From Picosynechococcus sp. PCC 7002 (GTDB lineage Bacteria > Cyanobacteriota > Cyanobacteriia > Cyanobacteriales > MRBY01): a DNA stretch of 64,000 bases. Shown in pieces: positions 45,180 to 53,829 of the stretch (positions within the stretch are counted from its first letter, which is position 1; each line of letters opens with the position of its first letter). The notes below the pieces were generated by a model, which ran no database searches, was not told where the DNA came from, and saw only the letters and a list, made by a program, of their open reading frames with translations. The stretch is taken from positions 2,418,001 through 2,482,000 of the forward strand of contig NZ_CAWLFA010000001.1 of NCBI RefSeq assembly GCF_963860125.1. Reading direction: 5' to 3'. A program made the translations under genes and the position numbers.

Positions 45180-45959
45180 TTAACCCAGGGGAGATTGGTG
45201 AAACAACAGGAGCGATAAAAAGAAATCCAACATAAAAATACCGATCCAAGTCGTCACCACCGCTGAAGTGGCAGAGCGACCCACCTGCTGCGTACTGCCG
45301 ACGGTTGTCAGACCCCAACTGCAGCCGATAATCCCCACCAATAGCCCAAACAGAATCCCTTTGACGCCGACATTAATCAGGTCTCGGGGCTGAAGAAAAG
45401 TTTGTACGGACGTTAAAAAATTAATGGGGGCAAGATCATAGAACTGATAGGCGGCTCCGGTACCCCCGATCACCCCCACCACCAAGGCAAAGACCGTTAA
45501 AATCGGCAACATCAAACAGCAAGCCACCACCCGGGGCATCACCAGATAATCAACGGGATTAGACCGGAGCATATACAGAGCATCGATCTGTTCGGTAATT
45601 TTCATCGAGCCTAATTCCGCCGCAAAAGCCGACCCCACCTGACCCGCAATGATACTCGCAGTCAAAATCGGGGCCAGTTCTCGACAAAAGGCGATCGCAA
45701 ACGCCCCCCCGACAAAACTTTCGGCCCCAAAGGTGGTGAGTTCCCTTGCAGTTTGGATCGTAAAGATCATTCCCCCAAAAAAAGCGACTAACAGCACTGG
45801 CACCAACGCCTTCGGTCCCGCCGTTAGCATTTGTTCCGTGATCTGGTCACGCCGGAGTTTCCCGCGCAGGAGACGCCATAGCACCTGGCCCAGCATTAAG
45901 CCTGCGCAGTAAAGCCGATACCAGAGACTCGGATCGCGTTTTTCCTCGATGGGTTCCAT
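45180..45959 (-). CDS. MlaE family lipid ABC transporter permease
   Basis: A 259-residue permease with five to six helices. The signature ELAPILTASIIAGQVGSAFAAELGSM (about 90-115, partial) followed by ITEQIDAL is typical of MlaE/TGD1/Ycf63. Such permeases work with an MlaF ATPase and an MlaD substrate protein to move phospholipids between envelope membranes. Neither partner is in this window. Confidence 0.9.
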   Translation of the reverse strand: MEPIEEKRDPSLWYRLYCAGLMLGQVLWRLLRGKLRRDQITEQMLTAGPKALVPVLLVAFFGGMIFTIQTARELTTFGAESFVGGAFAIAFCRELAPILTASIIAGQVGSAFAAELGSMKITEQIDALYMLRSNPVDYLVMPRVVACCLMLPILTVFALVVGVIGGTGAAYQFYDLAPINFLTSVQTFLQPRDLINVGVKGILFGLLVGIIGCSWGLTTVGSTQQVGRSATSAVVTTWIGIFMLDFFLSLLLFHQSPLG

Positions 45960-46024
45960 CTACTTTTGGCGATCGCCTTCAAAATGATGCGACTCTGACA
46001 AACTGAACGATCTCCAAACCTGCC

Positions 46025-46717
46025 TTAAAGCTCGAAATTAAAGCCAGCCTCCTTGAGCCGTTGATATTTAGCCTCATCAAAGGAGTAAAGCCGTGCCGCA
46101 CGGTGGGCGACCCCAGTTTGCAACTCATCTAATTTAATTAGGAGATCCATTTTAAGGATTTTGCGCCGGAAGTTCCGCTTATCTAACTGGGTTCCTAAAA
46201 TCTGCTCGTAGAGTTTTTGGAGTTGGGTCAAGGTAAATTTGCGGGGCAGCAGCTCAAAGCCAATGGGTTCATAGCGGAGTTTACCCTGGAGCCGTTGGGT
46301 CGCCACATCAATGATTTGCTGGTGATCAAAAGCAACATTGGGCAGTTCATCCAGCGAGAACCAAGCCACAGCATCGGCATCCGTTTGGGCATGAATTGGG
46401 TGATCCTCTAGGTTAATCAAAGCATAGTAGGCCACGGTAATCACCCGATCGCGGGGGTCACGATCCGGAGCCCCAAAGGTGTAAAGCTGCTCTAGAAATA
46501 TTTTTTCGACGCCCGTTTCTTCCCGGAGTTCGCGCATGGCCGCTTCTTCGAGGGATTCATCAAGGCGTACAAACCCCCCCGGTAAGGCCCATTCCCCTTT
46601 AAAGGGTTCAACGCCCCGCTGAATCAGCATCATTTTCAGAGTATGGGTGGCGTCAAGGCCGAAAACAACACAGTCAACGGTAACGCTCGGTTTTGGATAT
46701 TCGTAAGTGTAAGACAT
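46025..46717 (-). CDS. NUDIX protein with NrtR-type winged-helix C-terminus
   Basis: A 230-residue protein. The Nudix box spans about residues 48-70 and is intact (GG...LDE.LEEAA.REL.EETG). The C-terminal 80 residues (PRKFTLTQLQKLYEQILG, then KRNFRRKILKM) match the winged-helix part of NrtR, a repressor of NAD biosynthesis genes that senses ADP-ribose. Many NrtR proteins have a broken Nudix box, so a dual role or a plain hydrolase is possible. No operator was found nearby. Confidence 0.78.
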   Translation of the reverse strand: MSYTYEYPKPSVTVDCVVFGLDATHTLKMMLIQRGVEPFKGEWALPGGFVRLDESLEEAAMRELREETGVEKIFLEQLYTFGAPDRDPRDRVITVAYYALINLEDHPIHAQTDADAVAWFSLDELPNVAFDHQQIIDVATQRLQGKLRYEPIGFELLPRKFTLTQLQKLYEQILGTQLDKRNFRRKILKMDLLIKLDELQTGVAHRAARLYSFDEAKYQRLKEAGFNFEL

Positions 46718-46764
46718 AGGATTTATGGGTTTTATGGGTTTCTTTTAAAAAGTAGAAGTAATGG

Positions 46765-48105
46765 TTAGCTCGCTTGGGCCTGGGGAATCAGGTTTTCGCG
46801 GTAGACATGGAAGCCCCCCTGTCGGAGTGCCAAGAGGGCCTGGTGATCGTCCTCGACCCAATAGTCTTGCCCAAGGCGAATAAAGGTGCGATCGCCGCCC
46901 CTCCCAACGATCACGATCACCGGGATCCGCCCCCGCTTCTTCTTATCCCCAGCCTGCTGTGACAAAATTTGCTTCAGTCGCTGCTGACTTTGGGTGTGAT
47001 GAAGCTCACTCGGAGAGAGGCGAATCATCAACATTCGCACCTCTTCAATGGGTTCGAGATCGTCCACAATCAGTTGCGTTCGATCCTCTTTTTGTTGCAC
47101 TTTGCCCCACACAATGACACGGCTATCAAGCTGTAAGAGTTGCTCAACTTTCTGATAAGTGCGGGGAAAGACAATCCCTTCTACTTGACCCGAAATATCT
47201 TCTAATTGAATAAAGGCCATGGGCTCATTATTGGCCTTCGTAAAAATCTTGCGCATATCCGTGAGGATCGCCACGGCGCTGACTTTTTTATTGATGTGAT
47301 TGGCGATCGCCGTAAGGCTAATGGGCGATAAAATCGGCGAAATCGTTGACCGCAGCTTTTCTAAAGGGTGCTCAGAAACATAAAATCCCAGCAATTCTTT
47401 TTCTTGCCGGAGCTTTTCTTCTAAGGTTAAATCAGCCACTTTGGGTAACACAGGGGCCTCATCAAATGCCGCTGCCGTATCTCCCAGACTTTCAAATAAA
47501 TTCGTTTGACCACTGGCCTTTTCTTTCGCTTTCAACTGTGCCCAATCCATCATTAAATCCAGACCCTTCAGCATTGCCTGGCGATTATCATGGAGTGAAT
47601 CCAGTCCACCACAGGTAATTAAAGTTTCTAGGGCGCGGCGGTTCACAACACGCAAATCTAACCGAGAACAGAGGTCAGACAAACTTAAAAAAGGCCCCGC
47701 TTCCCGGGCCGCTAAAATGGCATTGATCGCATTTTCACCAAGGTTTTGAACCGCTGACAAACCAAAACGAATCCCTTGGCCTACGGGCTTAAAATCCAGG
47801 TCTGACTCGTTAATATCCGGTGGCAAGACCAGGATACCCATGCGCTCGGCATTTTCCCGGTACTTGCGGACTTTATCTTTATTTCCACTGCTGGCACTGA
47901 GCAGTGCCGTCATGTATTCAACGGGATAGTTTGCCTTCAGGTAAGCAGTCTGGTAGGTGACGTAGGCATAGGCCGTTGAGTGGGATTTATTAAAACAGTT
48001 AGCCGCAATAAGGCCCTGACCCAATAAGAAATTATGGTCTTGACTGAGTCCAATATCATAGGTCGGCGCATGGCCAATGAACTTACGGCGAATGATTTTA
48101 ACCAA
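46765..48105 (-). CDS. dnaE: DNA polymerase III alpha subunit, C-terminal part, with split intein C-half
   Basis: A 446-residue product: a 36-residue intein C-fragment followed by 410 residues of DnaE C-extein starting at Cys37 (CFNKSHSTAYA). The extein has the helix-hairpin-helix region near the SLSDLCSRLDLRVVNRRALE stretch, and an OB-fold domain (KVSAVAILTDMRKI, FIQLEDISGQVEGIVFP). The N-terminal DnaE and intein N-half must be encoded elsewhere, and trans-splicing joins them. The start is TTG at 48105, which is unusual but gives the known IntC start. This dnaE split is a hallmark of many cyanobacteria. Confidence 0.96.
   Translation of the reverse strand: MVKIIRRKFIGHAPTYDIGLSQDHNFLLGQGLIAANCFNKSHSTAYAYVTYQTAYLKANYPVEYMTALLSASSGNKDKVRKYRENAERMGILVLPPDINESDLDFKPVGQGIRFGLSAVQNLGENAINAILAAREAGPFLSLSDLCSRLDLRVVNRRALETLITCGGLDSLHDNRQAMLKGLDLMMDWAQLKAKEKASGQTNLFESLGDTAAAFDEAPVLPKVADLTLEEKLRQEKELLGFYVSEHPLEKLRSTISPILSPISLTAIANHINKKVSAVAILTDMRKIFTKANNEPMAFIQLEDISGQVEGIVFPRTYQKVEQLLQLDSRVIVWGKVQQKEDRTQLIVDDLEPIEEVRMLMIRLSPSELHHTQSQQRLKQILSQQAGDKKKRGRIPVIVIVGRGGDRTFIRLGQDYWVEDDHQALLALRQGGFHVYRENLIPQAQAS
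47998..48105 (-). other. DnaE split intein C-terminal fragment (IntC)
   Basis: Residues 1-36 of the product form the IntC. It has block F (YDIGLSQDHNFLL, with the catalytic His) and block G ending GLIAAN, then the +1 Cys of the extein. The terminal Asn36 and Cys37 needed for branch resolution are both present, so splicing should work. Confidence 0.95.
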
Positions 48106-48455
48106 AACTGCGAGAACCTTAGGTCGAGATCAACCCTATTCTATATAAAAAAAGTCATATTTTTCAGTTTTGTCTTGGCACACTTTTAGCCGACAGCGAC
48201 CCACTTGATCCCGTTACTTCATCTTTTTTGTAAAGTAAGTCTCCGCATTTTCACGGAGTCACAGAGGACAAAGGGCCAATTGTTCTATTTTTTAGTTTGC
48301 GCAAGCCTCAAGGCAATAAAAAATTCCCTTTTTCGATAGTTTGGCTTTAAATTTTAAGCATTGCTATGGCGACATCATAAACAAACTTTTTCTAATCTTT
48401 AAAAAAGAGAGAAGGTGACTCCATGAAAACTTTTCGTTTTTAACAAAAATGGGGG
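48106..48455. other. Intergenic region upstream of dnaE-C
   Basis: 350 bp of AT-rich sequence. It likely includes the promoter of dnaE-C (minus strand) and the 3' end region of the small membrane-protein gene on the same strand. A CTCCGCATTTTCACGGAG hairpin is near 48241-48258. A six-codon frame at 48423 (MKTFRF) has a purine-rich site before it, but it is too short to call. Confidence 0.45.
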
Positions 48456-48770
48456 TCAGCCACGGGAGATGGCAAAGGGAGACGACGGCATTGAAGTTGC
48501 TGGAGAGGTTTGATTTGTAAAGAACTTTCGCAAACCCCATTTAACCAGGCGCTCAACGACAACGGCTGCAATCAAAATCAGAAAAATAAAGGGCACTAGC
48601 AATAGTAAGCCAAGGAGGGGACTTTCCCCTGCTTTTGTTTCAGGAACCACCGCCGGGGCAGTCGCAAGGGGGCTGGGTTGGGTTTCCTGAAGTTGGATTT
48701 TTTCTGGTGTCTGGGAGGTGACTTCGGGCATGATGTTAGTAGTCATCTCTTGTTCTAATGCAGCACTCAT
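48456..48770 (-). CDS. Hypothetical single-pass membrane protein
   Basis: A 104-residue protein with one strong membrane helix (LLGLLLLVPFIFLILIAAVVVERLV, about 53-75, in part), preceded by a Pro/Thr-rich soluble segment and followed by a basic KWGLRKFF tail. The family is not recognised. If translation starts at 48770 the gene overlaps the divergent RluE-type start by 13 bp. A second ATG at 48746 would remove the overlap and is a reasonable alternative. Confidence 0.5.
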   Translation of the reverse strand: MSAALEQEMTTNIMPEVTSQTPEKIQLQETQPSPLATAPAVVPETKAGESPLLGLLLLVPFIFLILIAAVVVERLVKWGLRKFFTNQTSPATSMPSSPFAISRG

Positions 48771-49429
48771 ACGTTTTGCTCCACAAGCCTTATAACGTCC
48801 TTTGTCAGTTTACTGATAATAGCCCCCAAGGGTCACAGCGGCAAACGTTGAAGGATTTTGTGCCTGTGCCAGATATTTATTCCGTGGGTCGTTTGGATTT
48901 GGATAGCGAAGGGCTTTTATTATTGACCAATGATGCTCCTTTAAAGCATTATCTTTGCGAACCGAAATTTGCCCACTCCCGCACCTATTGGGTACAGGTG
49001 GAAAATATCCCAGACGGGCAGGCTTTAGAACAGTTGCGCCAGGGGGTAATGGTGCAAGGGAAAAAAACGCGGCCGGCGATCGCCAATCTCTTGACCCCTG
49101 AGCCAACCGTCCCCGCACGAGAACCCCCGATCCGCTTCCGGAAAAATGTCCCGACAGCCTGGTTAGAACTGACCCTAACGGAAGGGCGAAATCGTCAGGT
49201 GCGCCGCATGACTGCCGCAGTGGGCCACCCCACGTTACGCCTTATGCGCGTCGCCATAGGTGCAGGGCCAGCGAAATTAACCCTCACTGGTCTGGGGCCG
49301 GGGGAATGGCGGCATTTAACGACGGCGGAAATTGGAGCCTTACAAAACCTGGTAAAAAAAGCCAAGCCAAACCAGCGATCGCCCCACAAAAAAACAGCCA
49401 GCCGCAAACCGAAGGGAAAACGCCGCTGA
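48758..49429 (+). CDS. 23S rRNA pseudouridine synthase, RluE-like
   Basis: A 223-residue RsuA/RluB/E/F-family enzyme without an S4 domain. It starts LLHKPYNVLCQFTD, has the catalytic Asp in SVGRLDLDSEGLLLLTNDA, and the LTEGRNRQVRRM motif near 150. A basic tail (KKAKPNQRSPHKKTASRK) probably helps bind RNA. RluE-type specificity is inferred from the missing S4 domain. A second family member, with S4, is at 21285. Confidence 0.85.
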   Translation: MQHSYVLLHKPYNVLCQFTDNSPQGSQRQTLKDFVPVPDIYSVGRLDLDSEGLLLLTNDAPLKHYLCEPKFAHSRTYWVQVENIPDGQALEQLRQGVMVQGKKTRPAIANLLTPEPTVPAREPPIRFRKNVPTAWLELTLTEGRNRQVRRMTAAVGHPTLRLMRVAIGAGPAKLTLTGLGPGEWRHLTTAEIGALQNLVKKAKPNQRSPHKKTASRKPKGKRR

Positions 49430-49525
49430 CTATTTTGATCTTGAAAGATGTTTGGAACGAAAACGAAACTTGAAGATTTAAGATTTGCTGGTAGTTGCCC
49501 ACCAGATCCCTATTGAGAGGGGCGC

Positions 49526-49726
49526 TTAATAAGCGAGGGTCTCTAGGGTTTCCTTGAGGTAAATGGTGACTTGCTGATCGACGCTGAGGTTCTCAAGGGC
49601 GAGGATTTCGCAATGGTTTGCATACCAGCGCTTGAAACCAGAACTGCGGGCGATCGCCTGCTTCAGGCTATCCCAAATGGCGTGATCTGGGGATGCTTCA
49701 GTGTAGGCAGTGGTCGAGTGCGGCAT
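49526..49726 (-). CDS. Small conserved hypothetical protein
   Basis: A 66-residue soluble protein with an ordered sequence: IWDSLKQAIARSSGFKRWYANH, then LSVDQQVTIYLKETLETLAY, given in part. It has good amphipathic character and looks like a conserved small cyanobacterial protein, but I cannot name a family. It lies between the RluE-type gene (convergent) and raf1 (same strand, 150 bp upstream). Confidence 0.5.
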   Translation of the reverse strand: MPHSTTAYTEASPDHAIWDSLKQAIARSSGFKRWYANHCEILALENLSVDQQVTIYLKETLETLAY

Positions 49727-49878
49727 TTTTCACCTCAGGAATAACGCTCTGTACTTCATACTGTAACGCAATCGCCCAGAAAAGTAATGCTATCTAGTAC
49801 ACCGTTAGGAGAAATTTCTAGATAAAAATTTTGGCGTTAAATAGAGAAAAATTCGGGTAAAAGCAGCATTTTTTGCGC

Positions 49879-50958
49879 TTAATCGTCCATTTGCCAGGGT
49901 TCCCGAAGGTTATTCTCATCGAGAATTTTTTTCGGGCGCATCACCAAGAGGACTTGGCCTAAAATTTTGGCGATCGGTGCTTCGGCAAACCAACCCAATT
50001 CCACCTTGCCGTCGGCATCTACCGCAAAATAGCTGTTGTCATTCCAGGTGGTTTGTTGACGATCCAGCAAAATTAAAACAGGTTCCGGCTTACCGGGGAT
50101 GGGCTGGGGCAGTTGATCAGTTTGGTGGAAGATCACCACCGGATCTCCCGCCGTCAGTACATTTTGCCAACTGGGTAGCGGCACCAGACTTGTCGCTGTG
50201 GCAACTGTCACGAGATTAAAAGGAGACGCTTGCTTGAGGGGGGGGACGCTCAACAGGCGATCGCTTTCTAACGGTAAAGATCCCGCCACCGGAATTAGCA
50301 GGGGAACATTGGTGTCTTCGTCGTAACGGTAGAGGGGGAGGAGCGGGGCTGCCTTGGTGGGGCTGGTGGTGAGGTCACTGAGGAGTTGCTCGATTTTTTG
50401 CCGGGCCGTGGCGGAATGGGCAAACTTTAGCCCCTTGGCGATGAGGCGGGTGCGGTCTTGTAAATCTTTTTTTTGCTTGGCGGAGCGCCAGGCTTGGTAG
50501 GCAACGGCATCTCCAGGGTGTTCTGTGAAGCTATCGGGAATTTGGGGTAAGCGGGCAAACTCTTGCATTGCCCGGGCCAGTTCCTTCGCCCCATCAAATT
50601 CAAGGCTTTTGGCCTGGCACACCTGGGCGGCGATCGCCCTTTGACTATGACTGAGGATCCGTAGTTCGTACAGCACATCAGAACGGGGGCCACGGCAATA
50701 GGCCAGCAGATCTTCGGGCACACCACTGCTTGCGATGCTTTGGTACACCTGGGCCGCCACAATGATCATATTTTGCTGGGCCGTCTGGAAACCTGTCTGC
50801 TCAAAAATTTCCTGGGCGCTATGGCCTGACTGCTGGAGTTGTTGGCAACCGACGCCCCACTCGACCCAAGTCCCTTCCTTGTGGAGTAGTGACCGGAATA
50901 AAGCGTCCGTTTCTTCAGGGGAGAGTTTGTATTCTGGAGATTGCGGTTGTCCAATCAT
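49879..50958 (-). CDS. raf1: Rubisco accumulation factor 1
   Basis: A 359-residue Raf1, the chaperone that assembles RbcL dimers into octamers. The N-terminal alpha domain (about 8-195) begins LSPEETDALFRSLLHKEG and includes GVPEDLLAYCRGP. The C-terminal beta domain (about 210-350), which dimerises, includes LLPLYRYDEDTNVPLLIPVAG (partial). It is divergent from ccmO across a 110-bp gap, so Rubisco assembly and the carboxysome shell share a promoter region. Confidence 0.92.
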   Translation of the reverse strand: MIGQPQSPEYKLSPEETDALFRSLLHKEGTWVEWGVGCQQLQQSGHSAQEIFEQTGFQTAQQNMIIVAAQVYQSIASSGVPEDLLAYCRGPRSDVLYELRILSHSQRAIAAQVCQAKSLEFDGAKELARAMQEFARLPQIPDSFTEHPGDAVAYQAWRSAKQKKDLQDRTRLIAKGLKFAHSATARQKIEQLLSDLTTSPTKAAPLLPLYRYDEDTNVPLLIPVAGSLPLESDRLLSVPPLKQASPFNLVTVATATSLVPLPSWQNVLTAGDPVVIFHQTDQLPQPIPGKPEPVLILLDRQQTTWNDNSYFAVDADGKVELGWFAEAPIAKILGQVLLVMRPKKILDENNLREPWQMDD

Positions 50959-51068
50959 AAAGCCGAATCAAAAGTGGAATAACGTAAAATGATAGGTAAA
51001 TCAGTATTTGCCCGATAAACTTAATCATAAAGCGAGACTGTTCTAAACCGATCCTTCCCCCAGTTCCT

Positions 51069-51899
51069 ATGAATTTTCCTGCCCGTCGGCAACCCCTCCG
51101 CCAAGCACCCCACCGTGCGCATCCGTTTCAAGATTGTGCCTTGGGACTCGTTTCCACCAAGAGCTTTCCGGCAATTGTGGGCACTGCGGACATGATGCTC
51201 AAGTCAGCGGCAGTGACCCTTGTCGGCTATGAAAAAACTGGGGGCGGCTATTGTACAGCCGTAGTTCGGGGAAAAACAGCGGATGTTCGCCTGGCCGTCG
51301 AAGAAGGGGCGCGCACTGCAGCTCAGTTTGATCAATACGTTTCTAAATTAGTTATTCCCCGACCGTTGCCAAATCTTGAAGCCATTTTTCCCATTGGCAG
51401 TCACTTGGCAGAAATTGCCCAGCAGCAACGGGGTTATAGTCGTCTGAGTAATCGTTCTATCGGTCTCCTAGAAACCCGTGGTTTTCCGGCGATGGTGGGG
51501 GCTGCCGACGCGATGTTAAAGTCCGCTGATGTACAACTGGCCTCCTATGAAACCATCGGTGATGGGCTATGTACGGCGATTATTCGCGGGACTGTTTCCA
51601 ACGTAGCGATGGCCATTGATGCGGGGATGCACGAAGCAGAACGGATCGGTGAGCTCCACGCGGTGATGATTATTCCGCGACTGCTAGAGGATCTAGAGCA
51701 CACGTTACCGGTGGCGGAATACTGGCTAGATAAGGCAGAACCAATGCCAGACCTTGTGAAAGAAAAAGCACCCCAGCGCATCGCCTTACCGGAACTAGAA
51801 CCCGTGTCGGCTCCTTTGGTCATTGAGGCGGAACCAGAAATTGAAAAGGCCGTTGAAGTCGAAATTGTAGAACCTTTTGATCCGGGCCAGGGCTATTAA
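51069..51899 (+). CDS. ccmO: Carboxysome shell protein CcmO (tandem BMC domains)
   Basis: A 276-residue protein with two bacterial microcompartment domains: about 23-107 (ALGLVSTKSFPAIVGTADMM) and 129-212 (SIGLLETRGFPAMVGAADAM). Such tandem-domain proteins form trimers that look like shell hexamers. A 64-residue C-terminal tail is rich in Glu, Pro and Val. CcmO is needed for beta-carboxysome assembly. The other ccm genes are not in this window, so ccmO is a satellite locus here. Confidence 0.93.
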   Translation: MNFPARRQPLRQAPHRAHPFQDCALGLVSTKSFPAIVGTADMMLKSAAVTLVGYEKTGGGYCTAVVRGKTADVRLAVEEGARTAAQFDQYVSKLVIPRPLPNLEAIFPIGSHLAEIAQQQRGYSRLSNRSIGLLETRGFPAMVGAADAMLKSADVQLASYETIGDGLCTAIIRGTVSNVAMAIDAGMHEAERIGELHAVMIIPRLLEDLEHTLPVAEYWLDKAEPMPDLVKEKAPQRIALPELEPVSAPLVIEAEPEIEKAVEVEIVEPFDPGQGY

Positions 51900-51948
51900 T
51901 TCTGAGACAGGGCTGCTATGGTGACCCTGATGTTTTTTTGACGAACCA

Positions 51949-53451
51949 ATGAGGCTGGTATCCTTCGGCTATGGCTGTTTCCTCCTGGGAACAGTGGTGA
52001 GCTATTGGGGTTTGGGACGGTTTTGGCCACCTTTGCAACGCTGGCTGCTGCTACTGGCTAGTGTCTTGTTTTATAGCCTGCTACAACCGCAATTTTTACC
52101 ATTGCTGGTAGGTCTGACGGTCTTGAACTTTTTTTGGGGTAAACTCCTCGTGCGCCAAGGCCCATCGGGCGATCGCCCCCAGTCTTTGCGGCAAGCTTTT
52201 CGATTGTGGCAATGGCAGCCGGGGTACTGGCTGGGCTTAGGTATTTTTCTAAATCTAGCGGTGCTCTTTGGGTTTAAATATATTCCTTTTACCCTGGAGA
52301 ATCTAGCGTGGCTCTGGCCCTGGCCTGGACTAGAGCAATGGGCGATCGCCTTCCCAGAAACCCTAATCGCGCCCTTGGGGATTTCCTTTTTCACCTTTGA
52401 ATGTATCGCCTATCTGGTAGATGTGTACCGGGGGGCTCCTGCGGCCCAGTCCCTATTGACATTTAGCAGCTATAAATTATTTTTTCCCAAACTCCTATCG
52501 GGGCCGATTACTCGCTTTCATATTTTTTCTGGGCAAAGCCGTAGAACCGCAGGCTTATTACTCGACGAAGGGGTCGAAGGATTATGGCTCATCGCCAGCG
52601 GGGCGGTAAAAAAAGTCCTCATCGCCGACAATCTGGGGGTTTTTGTGGAACTTTGTGCCAATAACCTCGAACGGGCAGGCAGCGGCGATCTGTGGCTTTT
52701 TATTCTGGCCTATGGCCTCCAGCTTTACTTTGACTTTAGCGGCTATGTGGATCTGGCCCTGGGCAGTGCTAAGTTGCTCGGTTTTCAGCTCCCCGAAAAT
52801 TTTGATTTTCCTTACTTTTCAACGAGTTTGGCAGAATTTTGGCGACGTTGGCACATCAGCCTGGGCGATTGGCTACGCAACTATCTGTATTTCCCCCTGG
52901 GAGGCTCTCGGCGAGGTTTGGGGCGCACCTGTGCCAATCTTTTTGTAGTGATGTTTTTAGCCGGATTGTGGCATGGGGCCGCCTGGGGTTACGTTATCTG
53001 GGGTTGTCTCCACGGTTTGGGTCTAGGGATTCATCGATTGGGACAATGGTTTGCGAATCGTTGGCTGTGGTTAGAGAATTTCTGGGCGTCGCTGCCGGGA
53101 ATACTGGGGGCATGGCTCTTGACCCAGGCGTTTGTGTTTTTGAGTTGGATTCCCTTCCGTTTACCAGATGGCCCCCGTGCTATCTTGCTTTTGCGGCATC
53201 TGTGGCATTATCCGGGGGATTTGCAATTTACCCAAAAAATTTATTTGGAGGGGCTTGGCTTAGCAAGACCTGATTTTTTGGTGCTGTTGAGTTTGCTCCT
53301 ATTGGGCATGGGAGGCGCATATTTAGTGCAGCGCCAGTGGCAACTGCAACTGAATTGGGGTCTTAAAGTGGCGCTAATTCCCCTCTGTTTCTACGGTATT
53401 TTGATTTTTGGGCCAGAGGGGAATATTCCTTACATTTACTTTGATTTTTAA
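51949..53451 (+). CDS. MBOAT family O-acyltransferase (AlgI/DltB-like)
   Basis: A 500-residue membrane protein with about ten helices. The family signature is visible: AEFWRRWHISLGDWLRNYLYFPLGGSR (about 285-312, partial), and the catalytic His in GLWHGAAWGYVIWG. AlgI/DltB-type MBOAT enzymes move acyl groups onto extracellular polysaccharides or other envelope polymers. No partner acetyl-transfer (AlgJ-like) gene is beside it. It overlaps the convergent cytochrome c6 gene by 4 bp. Confidence 0.88.
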   Translation: MRLVSFGYGCFLLGTVVSYWGLGRFWPPLQRWLLLLASVLFYSLLQPQFLPLLVGLTVLNFFWGKLLVRQGPSGDRPQSLRQAFRLWQWQPGYWLGLGIFLNLAVLFGFKYIPFTLENLAWLWPWPGLEQWAIAFPETLIAPLGISFFTFECIAYLVDVYRGAPAAQSLLTFSSYKLFFPKLLSGPITRFHIFSGQSRRTAGLLLDEGVEGLWLIASGAVKKVLIADNLGVFVELCANNLERAGSGDLWLFILAYGLQLYFDFSGYVDLALGSAKLLGFQLPENFDFPYFSTSLAEFWRRWHISLGDWLRNYLYFPLGGSRRGLGRTCANLFVVMFLAGLWHGAAWGYVIWGCLHGLGLGIHRLGQWFANRWLWLENFWASLPGILGAWLLTQAFVFLSWIPFRLPDGPRAILLLRHLWHYPGDLQFTQKIYLEGLGLARPDFLVLLSLLLLGMGGAYLVQRQWQLQLNWGLKVALIPLCFYGILIFGPEGNIPYIYFDF

Positions 53452-53795
53452 GATTTCCAGTCGGTTTGGGATTGCTGGAGAACGTATTGGGAGACGGCCT
53501 GGATTTCTTCAGAGCTGAGTTTGTCACCGTAGGCGGACATATTGCCTTTCCCCTGGGTAACAAGATTGGCGATCGCCTCTACGGAGGTATAGCCATTTTT
53601 CGCCATGGCCCGTTTTTTGAGATTTTTGCCGCGCCGGACGATATTGCCACCGTTGAGATGACAGCCGGCACAATGGGCCTCAAAGATCTGGGCTCCCTGG
53701 TCGAGATCAGCACCAAAGGCAGGGGTTGCCAGGAGGGGCACCAGCAACAGAACGATCATCACAAAGACAATGACTTGGACAAGGCGTTTATTCAT
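53448..53795 (-). CDS. petJ: Cytochrome c6 (soluble photosynthetic electron carrier)
   Basis: A 115-residue precursor. The signal peptide covers residues 1-28 with cleavage before ADLDQGAQ. The haem site CAGCH is at 42-46, and Met86 (GNMSAYG) is the axial ligand. It moves electrons from cytochrome b6f to photosystem I or to oxidase in the thylakoid lumen. The mature sequence matches my memory of the PCC 7002 cytochrome c6. The 3' end overlaps the MBOAT gene. Confidence 0.93.
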   Translation of the reverse strand: MNKRLVQVIVFVMIVLLLVPLLATPAFGADLDQGAQIFEAHCAGCHLNGGNIVRRGKNLKKRAMAKNGYTSVEAIANLVTQGKGNMSAYGDKLSSEEIQAVSQYVLQQSQTDWKS

Positions 53796-53829
53796 CGGTA
53801 ATTCGGGCAGGGATTAGTGTGCGTCGGTT

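Noticed and set aside
48423..48440. Six-codon frame MKTFRF with a purine-rich site before it
   Set aside because: It is on the opposite strand to the genes on both sides and too short to call a leader peptide.
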